Shown: positions 16,556 through 25,500 of the stretch, piece after piece | How the letters are laid out: every line of letters starts with the position of its first letter | Position numbering within the stretch: the stretch's first letter is position 1 | Assembly: GCA_903871575.1 (NCBI GenBank) | Contig: CAIQHJ010000010.1 | Span: 1-37,578 of the forward strand | Length of the DNA: 37,578 nucleotides | Direction of reading: 5' to 3' | DNA from: an uncultured Bacteroidota bacterium | GTDB lineage: Bacteria; Bacteroidota; Bacteroidia; Chitinophagales; Chitinophagaceae | Program-made: the position numbers and the translations under genes | Notes under the pieces: generated by a model | Seen by the model: the letters and a program-made list of their open reading frames with translations, nothing else | Told to the model about the DNA's origin: nothing | Databases searched by the model: none

Positions 16556-17593
16556 ATGACTTTTGGAATTATTGGCAGTGGCAGTTGGGGAACTGCAATC
16601 GCAAAAATATTAACAGACAACGGGCAGCATATTTACTGGTGGAACAGGCATGAAGCTGCCATACAACAATTTATTGAGCAAGCTCACAACCCGCAATATT
16701 TATCTTCTGCCAAATTTAATATGCAGCAGCTTACCTTGTCTTCATCGGTATTGGATGTAATACAGCATGCAGACGTAATTGTAATAGCGGTTCCTTCTGC
16801 ATATGTAACAGAAGTAATTAGCTTGCTACCTCGTGATGTCTTTGTAGGAAAAAAAATCCTATCTGCAGTTAAAGGTATTCTACCAGAACAAAATATGTTG
16901 TTGAATGATTATCTCTCTCAGCATTTCGATGTACAACTCGAAAATTATTTTGCAGTAATGGGGCCATGTCATGCAGAAGAAGTTGCTGCTGAAAAATTAT
17001 CGTACCTAACTTTTTCTGGCATCGACAAACCCACAACAAAATTGATTGCGTCACATTTTAAAACAAGATATATTAGAACCATAACCAACAAAGATATTTA
17101 TGGCGTTCAATATGCTGCAGTTTTAAAAAATATTTATGCACTCGGTGCAGGTATTGCTCATGGATTAGATTATGGCGATAATTTCTTGAGTGTATTGATT
17201 GCAAACAGCGCCGACGAGATGGCCGATTTCTTGAGAAAAGCAGGAATCATCAATGCAGAAATTGGATACTTAGAAAAAAGAAATCAAGAACAAGAAGCGG
17301 CACATCAAAACTACTCTGCATCCGTTTACATGGGCGATTTGCTGGTTACTTGTTATTCTCTATACAGCAGAAACCGATTGTTTGGCAATATGATTGGAAA
17401 AGGTTATTCTGTAAAAAATGCACAACTCGAAATGAACATGGTGGCAGAAGGTTACAATGCCAGCAAATGCATGTTTATGATAAATGCAAACATCAAAGCC
17501 GATATGCCAATAGCGGAAACTGTATTTAAAATATTATGGGAGAAACAAAATCCCGTTGATGCTTTTAAACTCGTCGAAGAGCATCTAATATAA
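16556..17593 (+). CDS. gpsA: Glycerol-3-phosphate dehydrogenase [NAD(P)+]
   Basis: Reduces dihydroxyacetone phosphate to sn-glycerol-3-phosphate, the backbone of phospholipids. At 345 aa it has the N-terminal Rossmann motif GIIGSGSWGTAIAKIL (GxGxWG), the MGPCHAEEVA segment (family GP-x-A/H-E) and the catalytic-lysine region YAAVLKNIYALGAGIAHGLDYGDN, followed by the C-terminal helical domain with VAEGYNASKC. It starts 26 bases after rnc, so lipid supply genes acpP, fabF and gpsA share a run. It is convergent with the next gene, 14 bases between stops, with no obvious terminator. Confidence 0.96.
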   Translation: MTFGIIGSGSWGTAIAKILTDNGQHIYWWNRHEAAIQQFIEQAHNPQYLSSAKFNMQQLTLSSSVLDVIQHADVIVIAVPSAYVTEVISLLPRDVFVGKKILSAVKGILPEQNMLLNDYLSQHFDVQLENYFAVMGPCHAEEVAAEKLSYLTFSGIDKPTTKLIASHFKTRYIRTITNKDIYGVQYAAVLKNIYALGAGIAHGLDYGDNFLSVLIANSADEMADFLRKAGIINAEIGYLEKRNQEQEAAHQNYSASVYMGDLLVTCYSLYSRNRLFGNMIGKGYSVKNAQLEMNMVAEGYNASKCMFMINANIKADMPIAETVFKILWEKQNPVDAFKLVEEHLI

Positions 17594-17607
17594 TTTCACG
17601 AAATGGA

Positions 17608-18411
17608 TTAGAAATGATAACCAACTCTAATACCAATGGTAAAATTGAAATTGGTTTGTTTGTAATTTGCAAAACCTTCAATTGGTGCATTGGTAGAGGG
17701 GAATGAACCGTCTGTTCCAAAAGCATATTTTGTGCCTTTTACATTTCGTATACCCATACCCGTAGTGTAATCAACTGAAAGTCGATCGTACAAGTCATGG
17801 TAACCAAAATAAACCATCAAATCAGATAAATTTTCATGTTCTTTCTTCGTTGCTCCTTTATGGATATAAGAACTTGAAAAACCATTTTCTATCATACCTG
17901 GAATCTTAAATGCATAACGGCTATATTCATACGACAAGCCAAGGTATGCGCCATCAGGAGCTTCGCTGTCAAAATACAAACGCGGCTGTATAGAGAACAT
18001 ATATCCAAACGCAGCTGTTCTATGAGAAAAATCGAATGCATCATCTGCTTGATCATAAATTGTTGAAGCACTATTTCCATCTCCCCAAGGATAAACAATG
18101 TTGTTAAATCCGTCGCCATCCACTTGTCCAACCGATTGAATAGAGTTGCGCAAATAATTTCTATTGGTTAATCCTGCACCCAATTGCACAGTAAAAAATT
18201 CATTGACAACCCTTTCATAATAAATTGGAAATGATCCGGTAATAAAACCTAGTGGCGCAATTTTTAAGACGTTGTTTTCGGCTGTTGTTTTTTTCTTTTT
18301 TGATTTCTCCTCAAATCGAACAACTATATTGGTGTCTTTGTTTGACTTTACGTATTGTGCATTTGCCAACAAAGGTGTAGATAGCAAAAGGTAAATGATG
18401 AAACGCTTCAT
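17608..18411 (-). CDS. Predicted outer-membrane beta-barrel protein, unknown function
   Basis: A 267-residue protein with a signal peptide (MKRFIIYLLLSTPLLANAQ, cut after residue 19), a short charged stretch (EEKSKKKKTTAENN) and then alternating hydrophobic/polar strands rich in Tyr, Phe and Gly. It ends FTIGIRVGYHF, the terminal aromatic being typical of an outer-membrane insertion signal. I do not recognise a family beyond porin-like small barrels. It is on the same strand as hemW but downstream of it by about 100 bases, and convergent with gpsA. Confidence 0.75.
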   Translation of the reverse strand: MKRFIIYLLLSTPLLANAQYVKSNKDTNIVVRFEEKSKKKKTTAENNVLKIAPLGFITGSFPIYYERVVNEFFTVQLGAGLTNRNYLRNSIQSVGQVDGDGFNNIVYPWGDGNSASTIYDQADDAFDFSHRTAAFGYMFSIQPRLYFDSEAPDGAYLGLSYEYSRYAFKIPGMIENGFSSSYIHKGATKKEHENLSDLMVYFGYHDLYDRLSVDYTTGMGIRNVKGTKYAFGTDGSFPSTNAPIEGFANYKQTNFNFTIGIRVGYHF

Positions 18412-18512
18412 GATATAGGTTTTTTAAATATGGCGCAAATTTATATGTTTAATCCAAAACAAGACGCAATAATATCGATAGATGTTGCTTGTCTTTAAAA
18501 ATTATTCCAGTT

Positions 18513-19646
18513 TCATATAAACAAGGCACTGGAAATGCCATCTGCAAATAATTTTCCTTCTCGGGTTAAAACAACATGGTTGTTTTCTTTGATCAATAGC
18601 TTTTCATCTTTTTCAAATGGCCGTATGGCATTTTTTAAATTTTCCATTGTGGTGGTTCCAAAAATAGCAGCAACATGCGACAAGGAAATCCCCTCAATTG
18701 TGCGCAAAGAAATCATGATATACTCATTCAATTGTTGTTGTTCATCTAATTGCTCTTCCTCAAAAACTGGCCGGCCTGCCAACATGTTTTGGATATATAA
18801 AGCATTGTTTGCCACATTCCACCTGCGCAATTGTTTTCCATCATAAGCATGTGCCGATGGCCCGAAACCATAATATGCGGTGCCTTTCCAATAACTGCTG
18901 TTGTGTTTGCTTCGCATGCCCGGCTTCGCATAGTTGCTAATTTCGTATTGCTCATATCCCAACTCCGACAAACAATCCATTGTTATTAAAAACTGTTTCG
19001 CCTGTTGCGCATTGCTCACAGCAGGCGAGTTCTTTTTTTGAATGTCATGATGCAATGCCGTTTTTTCTTCAACCGTTAAAGCATAACAAGAGAAATGCGG
19101 AATGTTTTTTTGTGCAAGCAAACGGATATTTTTTTCGAGCTGAACATCGCTTAACAATGGACTTCCAAAAATCAAATCAATTGAAAAATTCTGAATAGGG
19201 GAATTCAAAATATCGTCTATGCTTTGCAGTGATTGTTGTGCACCATGCGCTCTTTTCATCCAAATCAATTCTTCCGATTCCAAAGATTGTACACCCAAAC
19301 TCAATCGATTAATGCCTATTGAATGCCATGCTTTCAATACCGCCGGATTGACATCATCTGGATTGGCTTCCAATGTGATTTCAGCCGAAGGATCTACCCT
19401 GAAATTGTTAAATATGGATTGAAGAATTCCAGACAATTCAGAGGGTGTTAATAAACTAGGAGTGCCGCCTCCAAAATAAATGGTTTCAATGATTTCACGA
19501 TTTGAAATAAATTCCTGTTGAAGCGAAATCTCTTTGTGAAGTGCTGTTAAAAAATCCAATTTTCGCTCAATATTGGTTGAGAAATGAAAATTGCAATAAT
19601 TACAAGCTTGTTTGCAAAATGGAATATGAATATAAATACCCGACAA
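18513..19646 (-). CDS. hemW: Radical SAM heme chaperone HemW (coproporphyrinogen III oxidase-like)
   Basis: HemW binds heme and a [4Fe-4S] cluster and delivers heme to membrane proteins; such proteins were long annotated as oxygen-independent coproporphyrinogen oxidases. The radical-SAM cluster motif CKQACNYC (C11, C15, C18) is in the N-terminal MSGIYIHIPFCKQACNYCNFH, followed by YFGGGTPSLL (SAM binding) and a HemN-like C-terminal domain (ISLRTIEGISL). At 377 aa it has HemW rather than HemN length, and the shorter N terminus also fits HemW. Its start is 31 bases from the divergent Omp85-type gene. Confidence 0.9.
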   Translation of the reverse strand: MSGIYIHIPFCKQACNYCNFHFSTNIERKLDFLTALHKEISLQQEFISNREIIETIYFGGGTPSLLTPSELSGILQSIFNNFRVDPSAEITLEANPDDVNPAVLKAWHSIGINRLSLGVQSLESEELIWMKRAHGAQQSLQSIDDILNSPIQNFSIDLIFGSPLLSDVQLEKNIRLLAQKNIPHFSCYALTVEEKTALHHDIQKKNSPAVSNAQQAKQFLITMDCLSELGYEQYEISNYAKPGMRSKHNSSYWKGTAYYGFGPSAHAYDGKQLRRWNVANNALYIQNMLAGRPVFEEEQLDEQQQLNEYIMISLRTIEGISLSHVAAIFGTTTMENLKNAIRPFEKDEKLLIKENNHVVLTREGKLFADGISSALFI

Positions 19647-19652
19647 AGGATG

Positions 19653-19660
19653 TAGTTTTA
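19653..19660 (+). promoter_or_regulatory. Possible -7 element before the Omp85-type gene
   Basis: TAGTTTTA followed by C is one base off TAnnTTTG and ends 17 bases before the TTG start at 19678. Similar TAnTTTTAC strings precede the next two plus-strand genes at comparable distance. Weak on its own. Confidence 0.3.
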
Positions 19661-19677
19661 CATGAAAAAATAATCAG

Positions 19678-21486
19678 TTGTTGAAACGTGTCAATATAAA
19701 AGTCTTGGTATTTTTCCCAGTTGTTGTATTGCTGGTATTATATTGTTCAACTTCCGGATGGGCACAAAACAAGTATGCCTTAAACATCAATTTCGCCGAC
19801 AAAGATAGCTCCTTTCGGCCGGATGATTTGTCATTGCCAAGGTATTTTGACAATCAAAATCTAGCACAAATCTATATTCAAAAATTAACTGCAACACTTG
19901 CTTCGAAAGGCTTTCCTGTTGCATCGATCGACAGTATTCGCATTACCGATACCAGCGCAGATTTACAAGTGTATTTAGGAAAGCAGTTTCAATTGATGAA
20001 CATCTCCTGCCATCGGCTAGAAGAAAAATTATCATCTAACAAATGGCTCAACATCATCAAAAGCAAGCCAACCATTTCCATCAAAGAATGGGAACTTATT
20101 CAAATGGAATTGTTGCATTTTTATGAAAATAATGGATATCCATTTGCAACGGTTTATTTAGATAGCATTCGAATCGATGGTTCAGCGATTGGTGCTGAAC
20201 TCGCCGTTGATAAGGGGTTGTATTATACCATTGACAGCATCTCTATTAAAGGAAATGCGCAAATAAAAAATCGATTTCTTCAACAATACTTGGGAATTCA
20301 AAATGGATCTGCTTATAACAAAGAAATGATATCGCAGGTTGACAAAAAACTATTGGCGCTGCCATATTTATCAGTTTTACAACCATCAGATGTACTCATG
20401 CTTGGAACAGGTGCTATACTCCAAGTTTATGTGAACAATAAAAAAAACAATCAACTTAATTTTTTATTGGGATTACAACCATCTGCTACAAACCCAGGCG
20501 CAGTGCAACTTACAGGCGATGTAAATATCGACTTAAAAAACCAGCTCAATCATGGAGAAAGCATTCTTTTCAAATGGCAACAATTGCAACCGCAATCACC
20601 CAGATTGAATATCGGGTTCAATCAACCCTATTTGTTTAACTCCGCTTTTGGTTTTGACATGGCATTTGAAATGTTCAAAAAAGATTCTACATTTTTGCTG
20701 CTTAATACACAGTTGGGCACTTTATTCGATTTGCCCAACAATCAAAAAGGAAAGCTTTATTTTCAATGGCAATCCACTAATTTATTATCTGGCGCGATAG
20801 ATACCAACAAAATAAAAATCGACAAAAAACTTCCAGCACAAATAGACATGCATACCCAAAGTATTGGATTGCAATATCAATGGAACAATTTGAACGACCG
20901 CTCAAATCCGCAAAATGGGAATGAGATAAAAATAAATTTTTCTGCAGGGATAAAGCGTATAAAGACAAACGATGGCGTCACTGGCATTGCCAATACAGGA
21001 TTTAATTATTCATCACTGTATGATTCGATTGCATTGCAAACGTATCAGTTTCGTTTAAAAATGAGCGGAGCACATTATTTTCCAATTGGAAAATTCACGA
21101 CCATTAAAACAGGATTGCAAATGGGTTACTATGGCAGCACCTCAATATTTAAAAATGAGCTTTTTCAAATTGGGGGCTATAAAACACTGCGTGGGTTTGA
21201 TGAAGAAAGCATCTATGCTACCAAATATGCTATAGCAACTGCAGAGTATAGAATTTTGTTTGGGATGAACACGTTTCTTTCGTTTTTTATGGATGGTGCC
21301 AAAATACAAAATCAAGTGCAAGATGTTCAGACCAATAACCATTTTTTTAGTGGTGGTATTGGGTTGACTTATGAAACAAAAGTTGGCCTGTTGCAAATGA
21401 ATGTTGCACTAGGAAAAAGAAACGATGTAGACTTTGATATTCGAAAAGCTTCGAAAATTCATTTTGGTTATATCAATTACTTCTGA
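19678..21486 (+). CDS. Omp85/BamA-TamA-type outer-membrane protein
   Basis: Probably inserts or translocates proteins or lipids at the outer membrane. There is a signal peptide (VLVFFPVVVLLVLYCSTSGWA, cut near residue 30), an N-terminal region with POTRA-like segments (about 60-255, for example YYTIDSISIKGNAQIKNRFLQQYLG) and a C-terminal beta-barrel (about 258-602) ending IHFGYINYF. The Omp85 lid-lock motif RGF is present as LRGFDEES (505-507). At 602 residues it is shorter than BamA (about 800) and nearer TamA or the two-POTRA proteins. The start is TTG (19678 or the adjacent 19681), since an upstream ATG at 19662 meets a stop after two codons. It is divergent from hemW, and the DUF4271 gene follows after 45 bases. 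Confidence 0.85.
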   Translation: MLKRVNIKVLVFFPVVVLLVLYCSTSGWAQNKYALNINFADKDSSFRPDDLSLPRYFDNQNLAQIYIQKLTATLASKGFPVASIDSIRITDTSADLQVYLGKQFQLMNISCHRLEEKLSSNKWLNIIKSKPTISIKEWELIQMELLHFYENNGYPFATVYLDSIRIDGSAIGAELAVDKGLYYTIDSISIKGNAQIKNRFLQQYLGIQNGSAYNKEMISQVDKKLLALPYLSVLQPSDVLMLGTGAILQVYVNNKKNNQLNFLLGLQPSATNPGAVQLTGDVNIDLKNQLNHGESILFKWQQLQPQSPRLNIGFNQPYLFNSAFGFDMAFEMFKKDSTFLLLNTQLGTLFDLPNNQKGKLYFQWQSTNLLSGAIDTNKIKIDKKLPAQIDMHTQSIGLQYQWNNLNDRSNPQNGNEIKINFSAGIKRIKTNDGVTGIANTGFNYSSLYDSIALQTYQFRLKMSGAHYFPIGKFTTIKTGLQMGYYGSTSIFKNELFQIGGYKTLRGFDEESIYATKYAIATAEYRILFGMNTFLSFFMDGAKIQNQVQDVQTNNHFFSGGIGLTYETKVGLLQMNVALGKRNDVDFDIRKASKIHFGYINYF

Positions 21487-21504
21487 GTTTTGAACGAACT
21501 CACT

Positions 21505-21512
21505 TAATTTTA
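21505..21512 (+). promoter_or_regulatory. Possible -7 element before the DUF4271 gene
   Basis: TAATTTTA followed by C, ending 19 bases before the TTG start at 21532. One mismatch to TAnnTTTG; part of the recurrent TAnTTTTAC pattern in this region. Confidence 0.3.
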
Positions 21513-21531
21513 CGCAAGAAATACTTATCTG

Positions 21532-22464
21532 TTGAAGACATTCATTTGTTTATCGTTATTATTTGTGATTGCTGTTGTTACCGTGCAAAGCGCATTGGCA
21601 CAGGATTCTGTTCTAAGCAACACAACGGCAAATGGTACGCTAAACAATACACAAAGCGCAGATAGATTTACAAATCCGCTACACGATTCTATCGATGGCA
21701 ACTCCACATCAATTCCAAAATCAGCCTCAACATGGCAAAGCATCTTCCTTCAAACGCGCTTTTTGAATAGTAAAGCGCCATCAACCACAAGCAATCAATC
21801 TATTCATAAAACAACATCTCAAAACATTGCGTTTTATATGCTTGCTTTGGTGTTTTTGTTTTTAGGCTTGCTCAAAACCATATACAGTAGATATTTCAAC
21901 AATCTCTTGAGGGTTTTCTTCAACACTTCGCTTCGCCAAAATCAATTAAAGGACCAATTACTCCAGGCCAAGTTGCCGTCGTTGTTGTTCAATATATTAT
22001 TTGCAATGGTGGGAGGTTTGTACTTGTATTTTCTACTCAGCAAATTAGGGATGGTTTTAGACCCATCGTTGCTTTTTTTATCGATTTGCATTGGTGCGGT
22101 AACCATTGTTTACACCGGTAAATTATTGATTTTGCAAGTTGCAGGTTGGCTTACTGGATTTAAACAAGATGCGGATGTGTATATATTTCTGGTGTTTTTG
22201 GTTAATAAAGTGATGTCCATAATGTTATTACCAATTGTAGTACTGATTGCTTTTACAGAAAATAATATTCAACAAGTTGCAATTGTAGCATCTATTGTGC
22301 TGGTTCTGCTCATGTTGATGTTGAGGTTTTTGCGATCATTTGGTCATTTTCAACAGAAACTTAAGATGAGCGGGTTTCATTTTTTATTGTACATCATTGC
22401 TATAGAAGTGCTGCCTATTTTTTTGATTTATAAATGGGGCTTGAGTATTCTAATCAAAAATTAG
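21532..22464 (+). CDS. DUF4271-family multi-pass membrane protein
   Basis: A 310-residue Bacteroidota-specific membrane protein of unknown function. It has a signal peptide (LSLLFVIAVVTVQSALAQ, cut near residue 24), a Ser/Thr/Asn-rich linker (about 25-95) and then about seven hydrophobic helices from residue 100 to the end (MLALVFLFLGLLKTIY through IIAIEVLPIFLIYKWG). The start is TTG 21532, which is needed to include the signal peptide. It lies 30 bases before hemD, and DUF4271-hemD adjacency is, from memory, recurrent in Bacteroidota. A link to tetrapyrrole biology is inference from that context only. Confidence 0.8.
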   Translation: MKTFICLSLLFVIAVVTVQSALAQDSVLSNTTANGTLNNTQSADRFTNPLHDSIDGNSTSIPKSASTWQSIFLQTRFLNSKAPSTTSNQSIHKTTSQNIAFYMLALVFLFLGLLKTIYSRYFNNLLRVFFNTSLRQNQLKDQLLQAKLPSLLFNILFAMVGGLYLYFLLSKLGMVLDPSLLFLSICIGAVTIVYTGKLLILQVAGWLTGFKQDADVYIFLVFLVNKVMSIMLLPIVVLIAFTENNIQQVAIVASIVLVLLMLMLRFLRSFGHFQQKLKMSGFHFLLYIIAIEVLPIFLIYKWGLSILIKN

Positions 22465-22472
22465 TATTTTTA
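22465..22472 (+). promoter_or_regulatory. Possible -7 element before hemD
   Basis: TATTTTTA followed by C directly after the DUF4271 stop, ending 22 bases before the hemD ATG. One mismatch to TAnnTTTG. It would act as an internal promoter within the run. Confidence 0.3.
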
Positions 22473-22494
22473 CACCACATAGGACAAACAAAGG

Positions 22495-23286
22495 ATGATT
22501 AAAAAAGCAGCAAAGAAATCTACAACTGTTGAGAAGTCAGTAAAGAAGATACTCATTACTCAGCCTAAACCCGAAGGCGTTAAATCACCTTATTATGATT
22601 TAGCCGTGAAATATGGATTGATGCTCGACTTCCATCCATTTATCAGTGTAGAAGGCATTCCTGCTAAAGAGTTCAGAAAACAAAAAATAGATATCACCGC
22701 ATATACAGGCGTCATTTTCACCAGCAGAAATACCATTGATCATTTCTTCAGAATTTGCGACGAAATGAAAATCAGCGTATCCCAAGAGACCAAATATTTT
22801 TGTATTACAGAATCGGTAGCCTTGTACCTACAGAAATTTATTTTATATAGAAAACGAAAAGTTTTTTATGGTGCAGATGGTTTAAATAAAAGTTTGTTTG
22901 ACGTCATCAACAAACACAAAGACAACGAGAAGTTTTTATATCCTTGTTCAGAATCTTTTGATTCAGACATTACCAATTGGCTGAAAAACAACAAATGCGA
23001 ATTTGCAACGCCTGTACTATATAAAATTGTGAGCAATGATATCAAAGCTGTAATAGCCAAAGAATATGATGTCATTTGTTTTTTCACACCAGGCGGTGTA
23101 AAAAGCTTGTTAGAAAATTTTCCAAAATACAAACAAAACGGCACCAAGATTGCCGCATTTGGCGCCAATACAATTAAATCTGTTGAAGATGCAGGTTTAG
23201 AACCCAACATCAAAGCACCGGCTCCACAATCACCAAGCATGGTAACCGCGTTAGATAATTTTTTGAAATCCACTTCAAAGAAATAA
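22495..23286 (+). CDS. hemD: Uroporphyrinogen-III synthase
   Basis: Cyclises hydroxymethylbilane to uroporphyrinogen III, the branch point to heme and cobalamin. The 263-residue protein follows the Bacteroidota form: a Lys-rich N-terminal extension, then KKILITQPKPEGVKSPYYDLAVKYGL, FHPFISVEGIPAKEFRKQKI, AYTGVIFTSRNTIDHFFRICDEM and FFTPGGVKSLLENFPKY. HemD is poorly conserved overall, so the call rests on the two-lobe pattern and on the FTSRN and TPGGV segments. It follows the DUF4271 gene by 30 bases and precedes the SPATA20-type gene by 21 bases. Confidence 0.88.
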   Translation: MIKKAAKKSTTVEKSVKKILITQPKPEGVKSPYYDLAVKYGLMLDFHPFISVEGIPAKEFRKQKIDITAYTGVIFTSRNTIDHFFRICDEMKISVSQETKYFCITESVALYLQKFILYRKRKVFYGADGLNKSLFDVINKHKDNEKFLYPCSESFDSDITNWLKNNKCEFATPVLYKIVSNDIKAVIAKEYDVICFFTPGGVKSLLENFPKYKQNGTKIAAFGANTIKSVEDAGLEPNIKAPAPQSPSMVTALDNFLKSTSKK

Positions 23287-23307
23287 TCCAATTACATAAA
23301 TCTATTC

Positions 23308-25362
23308 ATGGAACATCCATACACGAATGAGTTGATACATGAATCAAGCTTGTATTTGTTGCAACATGCACACAATCCAGTGAATTGGTTGCCATGGAGC
23401 GAAAAAGCAATGCTTTTGGCCAAAGCAAACAACAAGCCCATCATTTTGAGTATTGGCTATTCCGCTTGTCATTGGTGTCATGTTATGGAGAAAGAAAGTT
23501 TTGAAGATGTTGAAGTTGCCAAATTGATGAATGAGCATTTTGTTTGCATTAAAGTAGACAGGGAAGAGCGGCCAGACATCGATCACATTTACATGGACGC
23601 GGTACAACTCATGACAGGGTCGGGGGGATGGCCGCTGAACGTATTTCTTACACCCGATGGAAAGCCCTTTTATGGCGGCACTTATTTTCCGCCCATTGCA
23701 AAACACAATCGATCATCCTGGACTACCGTGTTGTTATCGATCAATAATTTATGGCGTGAAAAAAAAGAGACTGCCGTGTTGCAATCTGAGCGTATCATAC
23801 AGCACATTCAATCAATCACAGAAACCTTCAACAAAGAATCAAGTCGGGTAGGGTACAACATCAGTAAAGAAGATGTAATGGAAATAAAAGACAAATTGAT
23901 GTCGACCGCAGACTTGAGAAATGGAGGCTTTGGTTCTGCACCTAAATTTCCACAAACCTTTTCGTTGAAATATTTGTTGATGCATGATTTTTTCCATGAA
24001 GAAGAACAGGTTACACATCATGCAAACTTGTCCATAAAAAAAATATTAACAGGCGGCATTTACGACCAATTGGGAGGAGGCATGTGTAGATACAGTACAG
24101 ACGATTATTGGCTGGCACCTCATTTTGAAAAAATGTTGTATGATAATGCATTGCTCATCGATGTGATGTGTGATGCATATAAGCTAACACAGGATCCTCA
24201 AATAAAAAAAGGAATTGAACATACCATTGCGTTTTGTGAACGAGAATTAAAATCTCCAACAGGTGGGTATTATGCAGCGATAGATGCAGATAGCGAAGGG
24301 GTAGAAGGGAAATTTTATACATGGGAAAGATCGGAGATTGAATCCGTTTTGGGTGAATCCGCAGCATTGTTTTGTATGCGATTTGGTATCCTGCCAAATG
24401 GCAATTGGGAACATACAAACATCTTGCATGCATCAAAAGAAATTGATGAATTGGCATTGCAGTTTCACATGTCAGCACAAGAAGTGGAAAGCCTTATTGC
24501 AAAAGCATCAGCAACATTGTTAGCCACTAGAGACAAGCGCATCAGGCCTCAAACAGATGACAAAATAATATTGGGTTGGAATGCATTGTATCTAACAGCA
24601 TTGTGTAAAGCATTTGCAGCATTGTCAAATGAAGAATATAAAAACGCAGCCATCGCATTAATTCATTACTTGCAAAGCACATTCATCAATTCGGATAAAG
24701 TATATCATGTTGCTCAGCATGGTTTAGCCAAGCAAATGGCATTTTTAGATGACATGGCTTATATGGTGCAGGCAATGATTTGTATGCAAGAAATTACCGG
24801 GCAGCAAACTTATCTTGATGCAGCAAAACAACTGACGGAAAACATCATAGCAAATTATCAACAAGCATCAGGGGCATTGTTTTATTTTACACATCAGCTG
24901 CAATCAGATATTATTTTGAGAAAAGTAGAAATGTACGATGCGGCCATCCCATCAGGGAATAGTGTAATGGCTGATAATTTGCATAAACTTGGAATCTTGT
25001 TTTCGAATGACACATGGGTTAATCACTCAAAGCGTATGCTCGAAACAGTAATGCCAGTGGTTAAAAAGCACCCACATTCATTTGGTGTATGGGCAAGTGT
25101 AGCAATAAAACAACAGCAAGGGCTAGTTGAAGTCGTGATAACTGGAGAACAATATGAAGAAAAACTACATCCTTTGCTAAGTTTTTATTTCCCAAGTATA
25201 ATTTTTCAAACATCTGCAACAGAAATAAAATATCCATTATTGATGCACAAACAATACGGAAATCAAGCACTGGTCTATGTTTGCAAGGATTCTACATGTT
25301 ATGCGCCGGAAAAAGATATCAACATTATTAAAAAGTTGTTAAAAAAAATCAAAACAATTTAA
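23308..25362 (+). CDS. Thioredoxin-domain protein of the SPATA20/YyaL (DUF255) family
   Basis: A 684-residue cytoplasmic protein with an N-terminal thioredoxin-like domain (about 1-165) and a C-terminal (alpha/alpha)6-barrel resembling glycosidases or epimerases. Family marks are [12 protein letters not shown], the CHWC redox-like motif (C54, C57 in [12 protein letters not shown]), [11 protein letters not shown] and [24 protein letters not shown]. The C-terminal domain shows [27 protein letters not shown] and [13 protein letters not shown]. Biochemical function is unproven in the family. The sequence is full length and intact. It is 21 bases downstream of hemD and 138 bases upstream of gldK. 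Confidence 0.93.
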   Translation: MEHPYTNELIHESSLYLLQHAHNPVNWLPWSEKAMLLAKANNKPIILSIGYSACHWCHVMEKESFEDVEVAKLMNEHFVCIKVDREERPDIDHIYMDAVQLMTGSGGWPLNVFLTPDGKPFYGGTYFPPIAKHNRSSWTTVLLSINNLWREKKETAVLQSERIIQHIQSITETFNKESSRVGYNISKEDVMEIKDKLMSTADLRNGGFGSAPKFPQTFSLKYLLMHDFFHEEEQVTHHANLSIKKILTGGIYDQLGGGMCRYSTDDYWLAPHFEKMLYDNALLIDVMCDAYKLTQDPQIKKGIEHTIAFCERELKSPTGGYYAAIDADSEGVEGKFYTWERSEIESVLGESAALFCMRFGILPNGNWEHTNILHASKEIDELALQFHMSAQEVESLIAKASATLLATRDKRIRPQTDDKIILGWNALYLTALCKAFAALSNEEYKNAAIALIHYLQSTFINSDKVYHVAQHGLAKQMAFLDDMAYMVQAMICMQEITGQQTYLDAAKQLTENIIANYQQASGALFYFTHQLQSDIILRKVEMYDAAIPSGNSVMADNLHKLGILFSNDTWVNHSKRMLETVMPVVKKHPHSFGVWASVAIKQQQGLVEVVITGEQYEEKLHPLLSFYFPSIIFQTSATEIKYPLLMHKQYGNQALVYVCKDSTCYAPEKDINIIKKLLKKIKTI

Positions 25363-25469
25363 CATTTCAATTAGCAATAATTAAATAATTTAGTCGTTTA
25401 TGAAAACAGGTTTGATTTTTGCAGTAAAAAAAGCGCAAGATCAAATTGATTTTGAATTAAAATAATTGT

Positions 25470-25477
25470 TACATTTG
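25470..25477 (+). promoter_or_regulatory. Promoter -7 element of the gldKLMN cluster
   Basis: TACATTTG matches TAnnTTTG exactly and ends 23 bases before the gldK ATG. Candidate -33 TTG elements lie at 25446-25448 (21-base spacer) and 25452-25454 (15-base spacer). An imperfect inverted repeat (25411-25445) ends directly against the first TTG. Confidence 0.6.
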
Positions 25478-25500
25478 CCATCACCCACAAAGTACAAAAA

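Noticed and set aside
17594-17607. Terminator between gpsA and the outer-membrane protein gene
   Set aside because: Only 14 bases separate the stops and no inverted repeat is visible there.
22866-23291. 141-codon minus-strand ORF over hemD
   Set aside because: An antisense shadow of hemD without recognisable domains.
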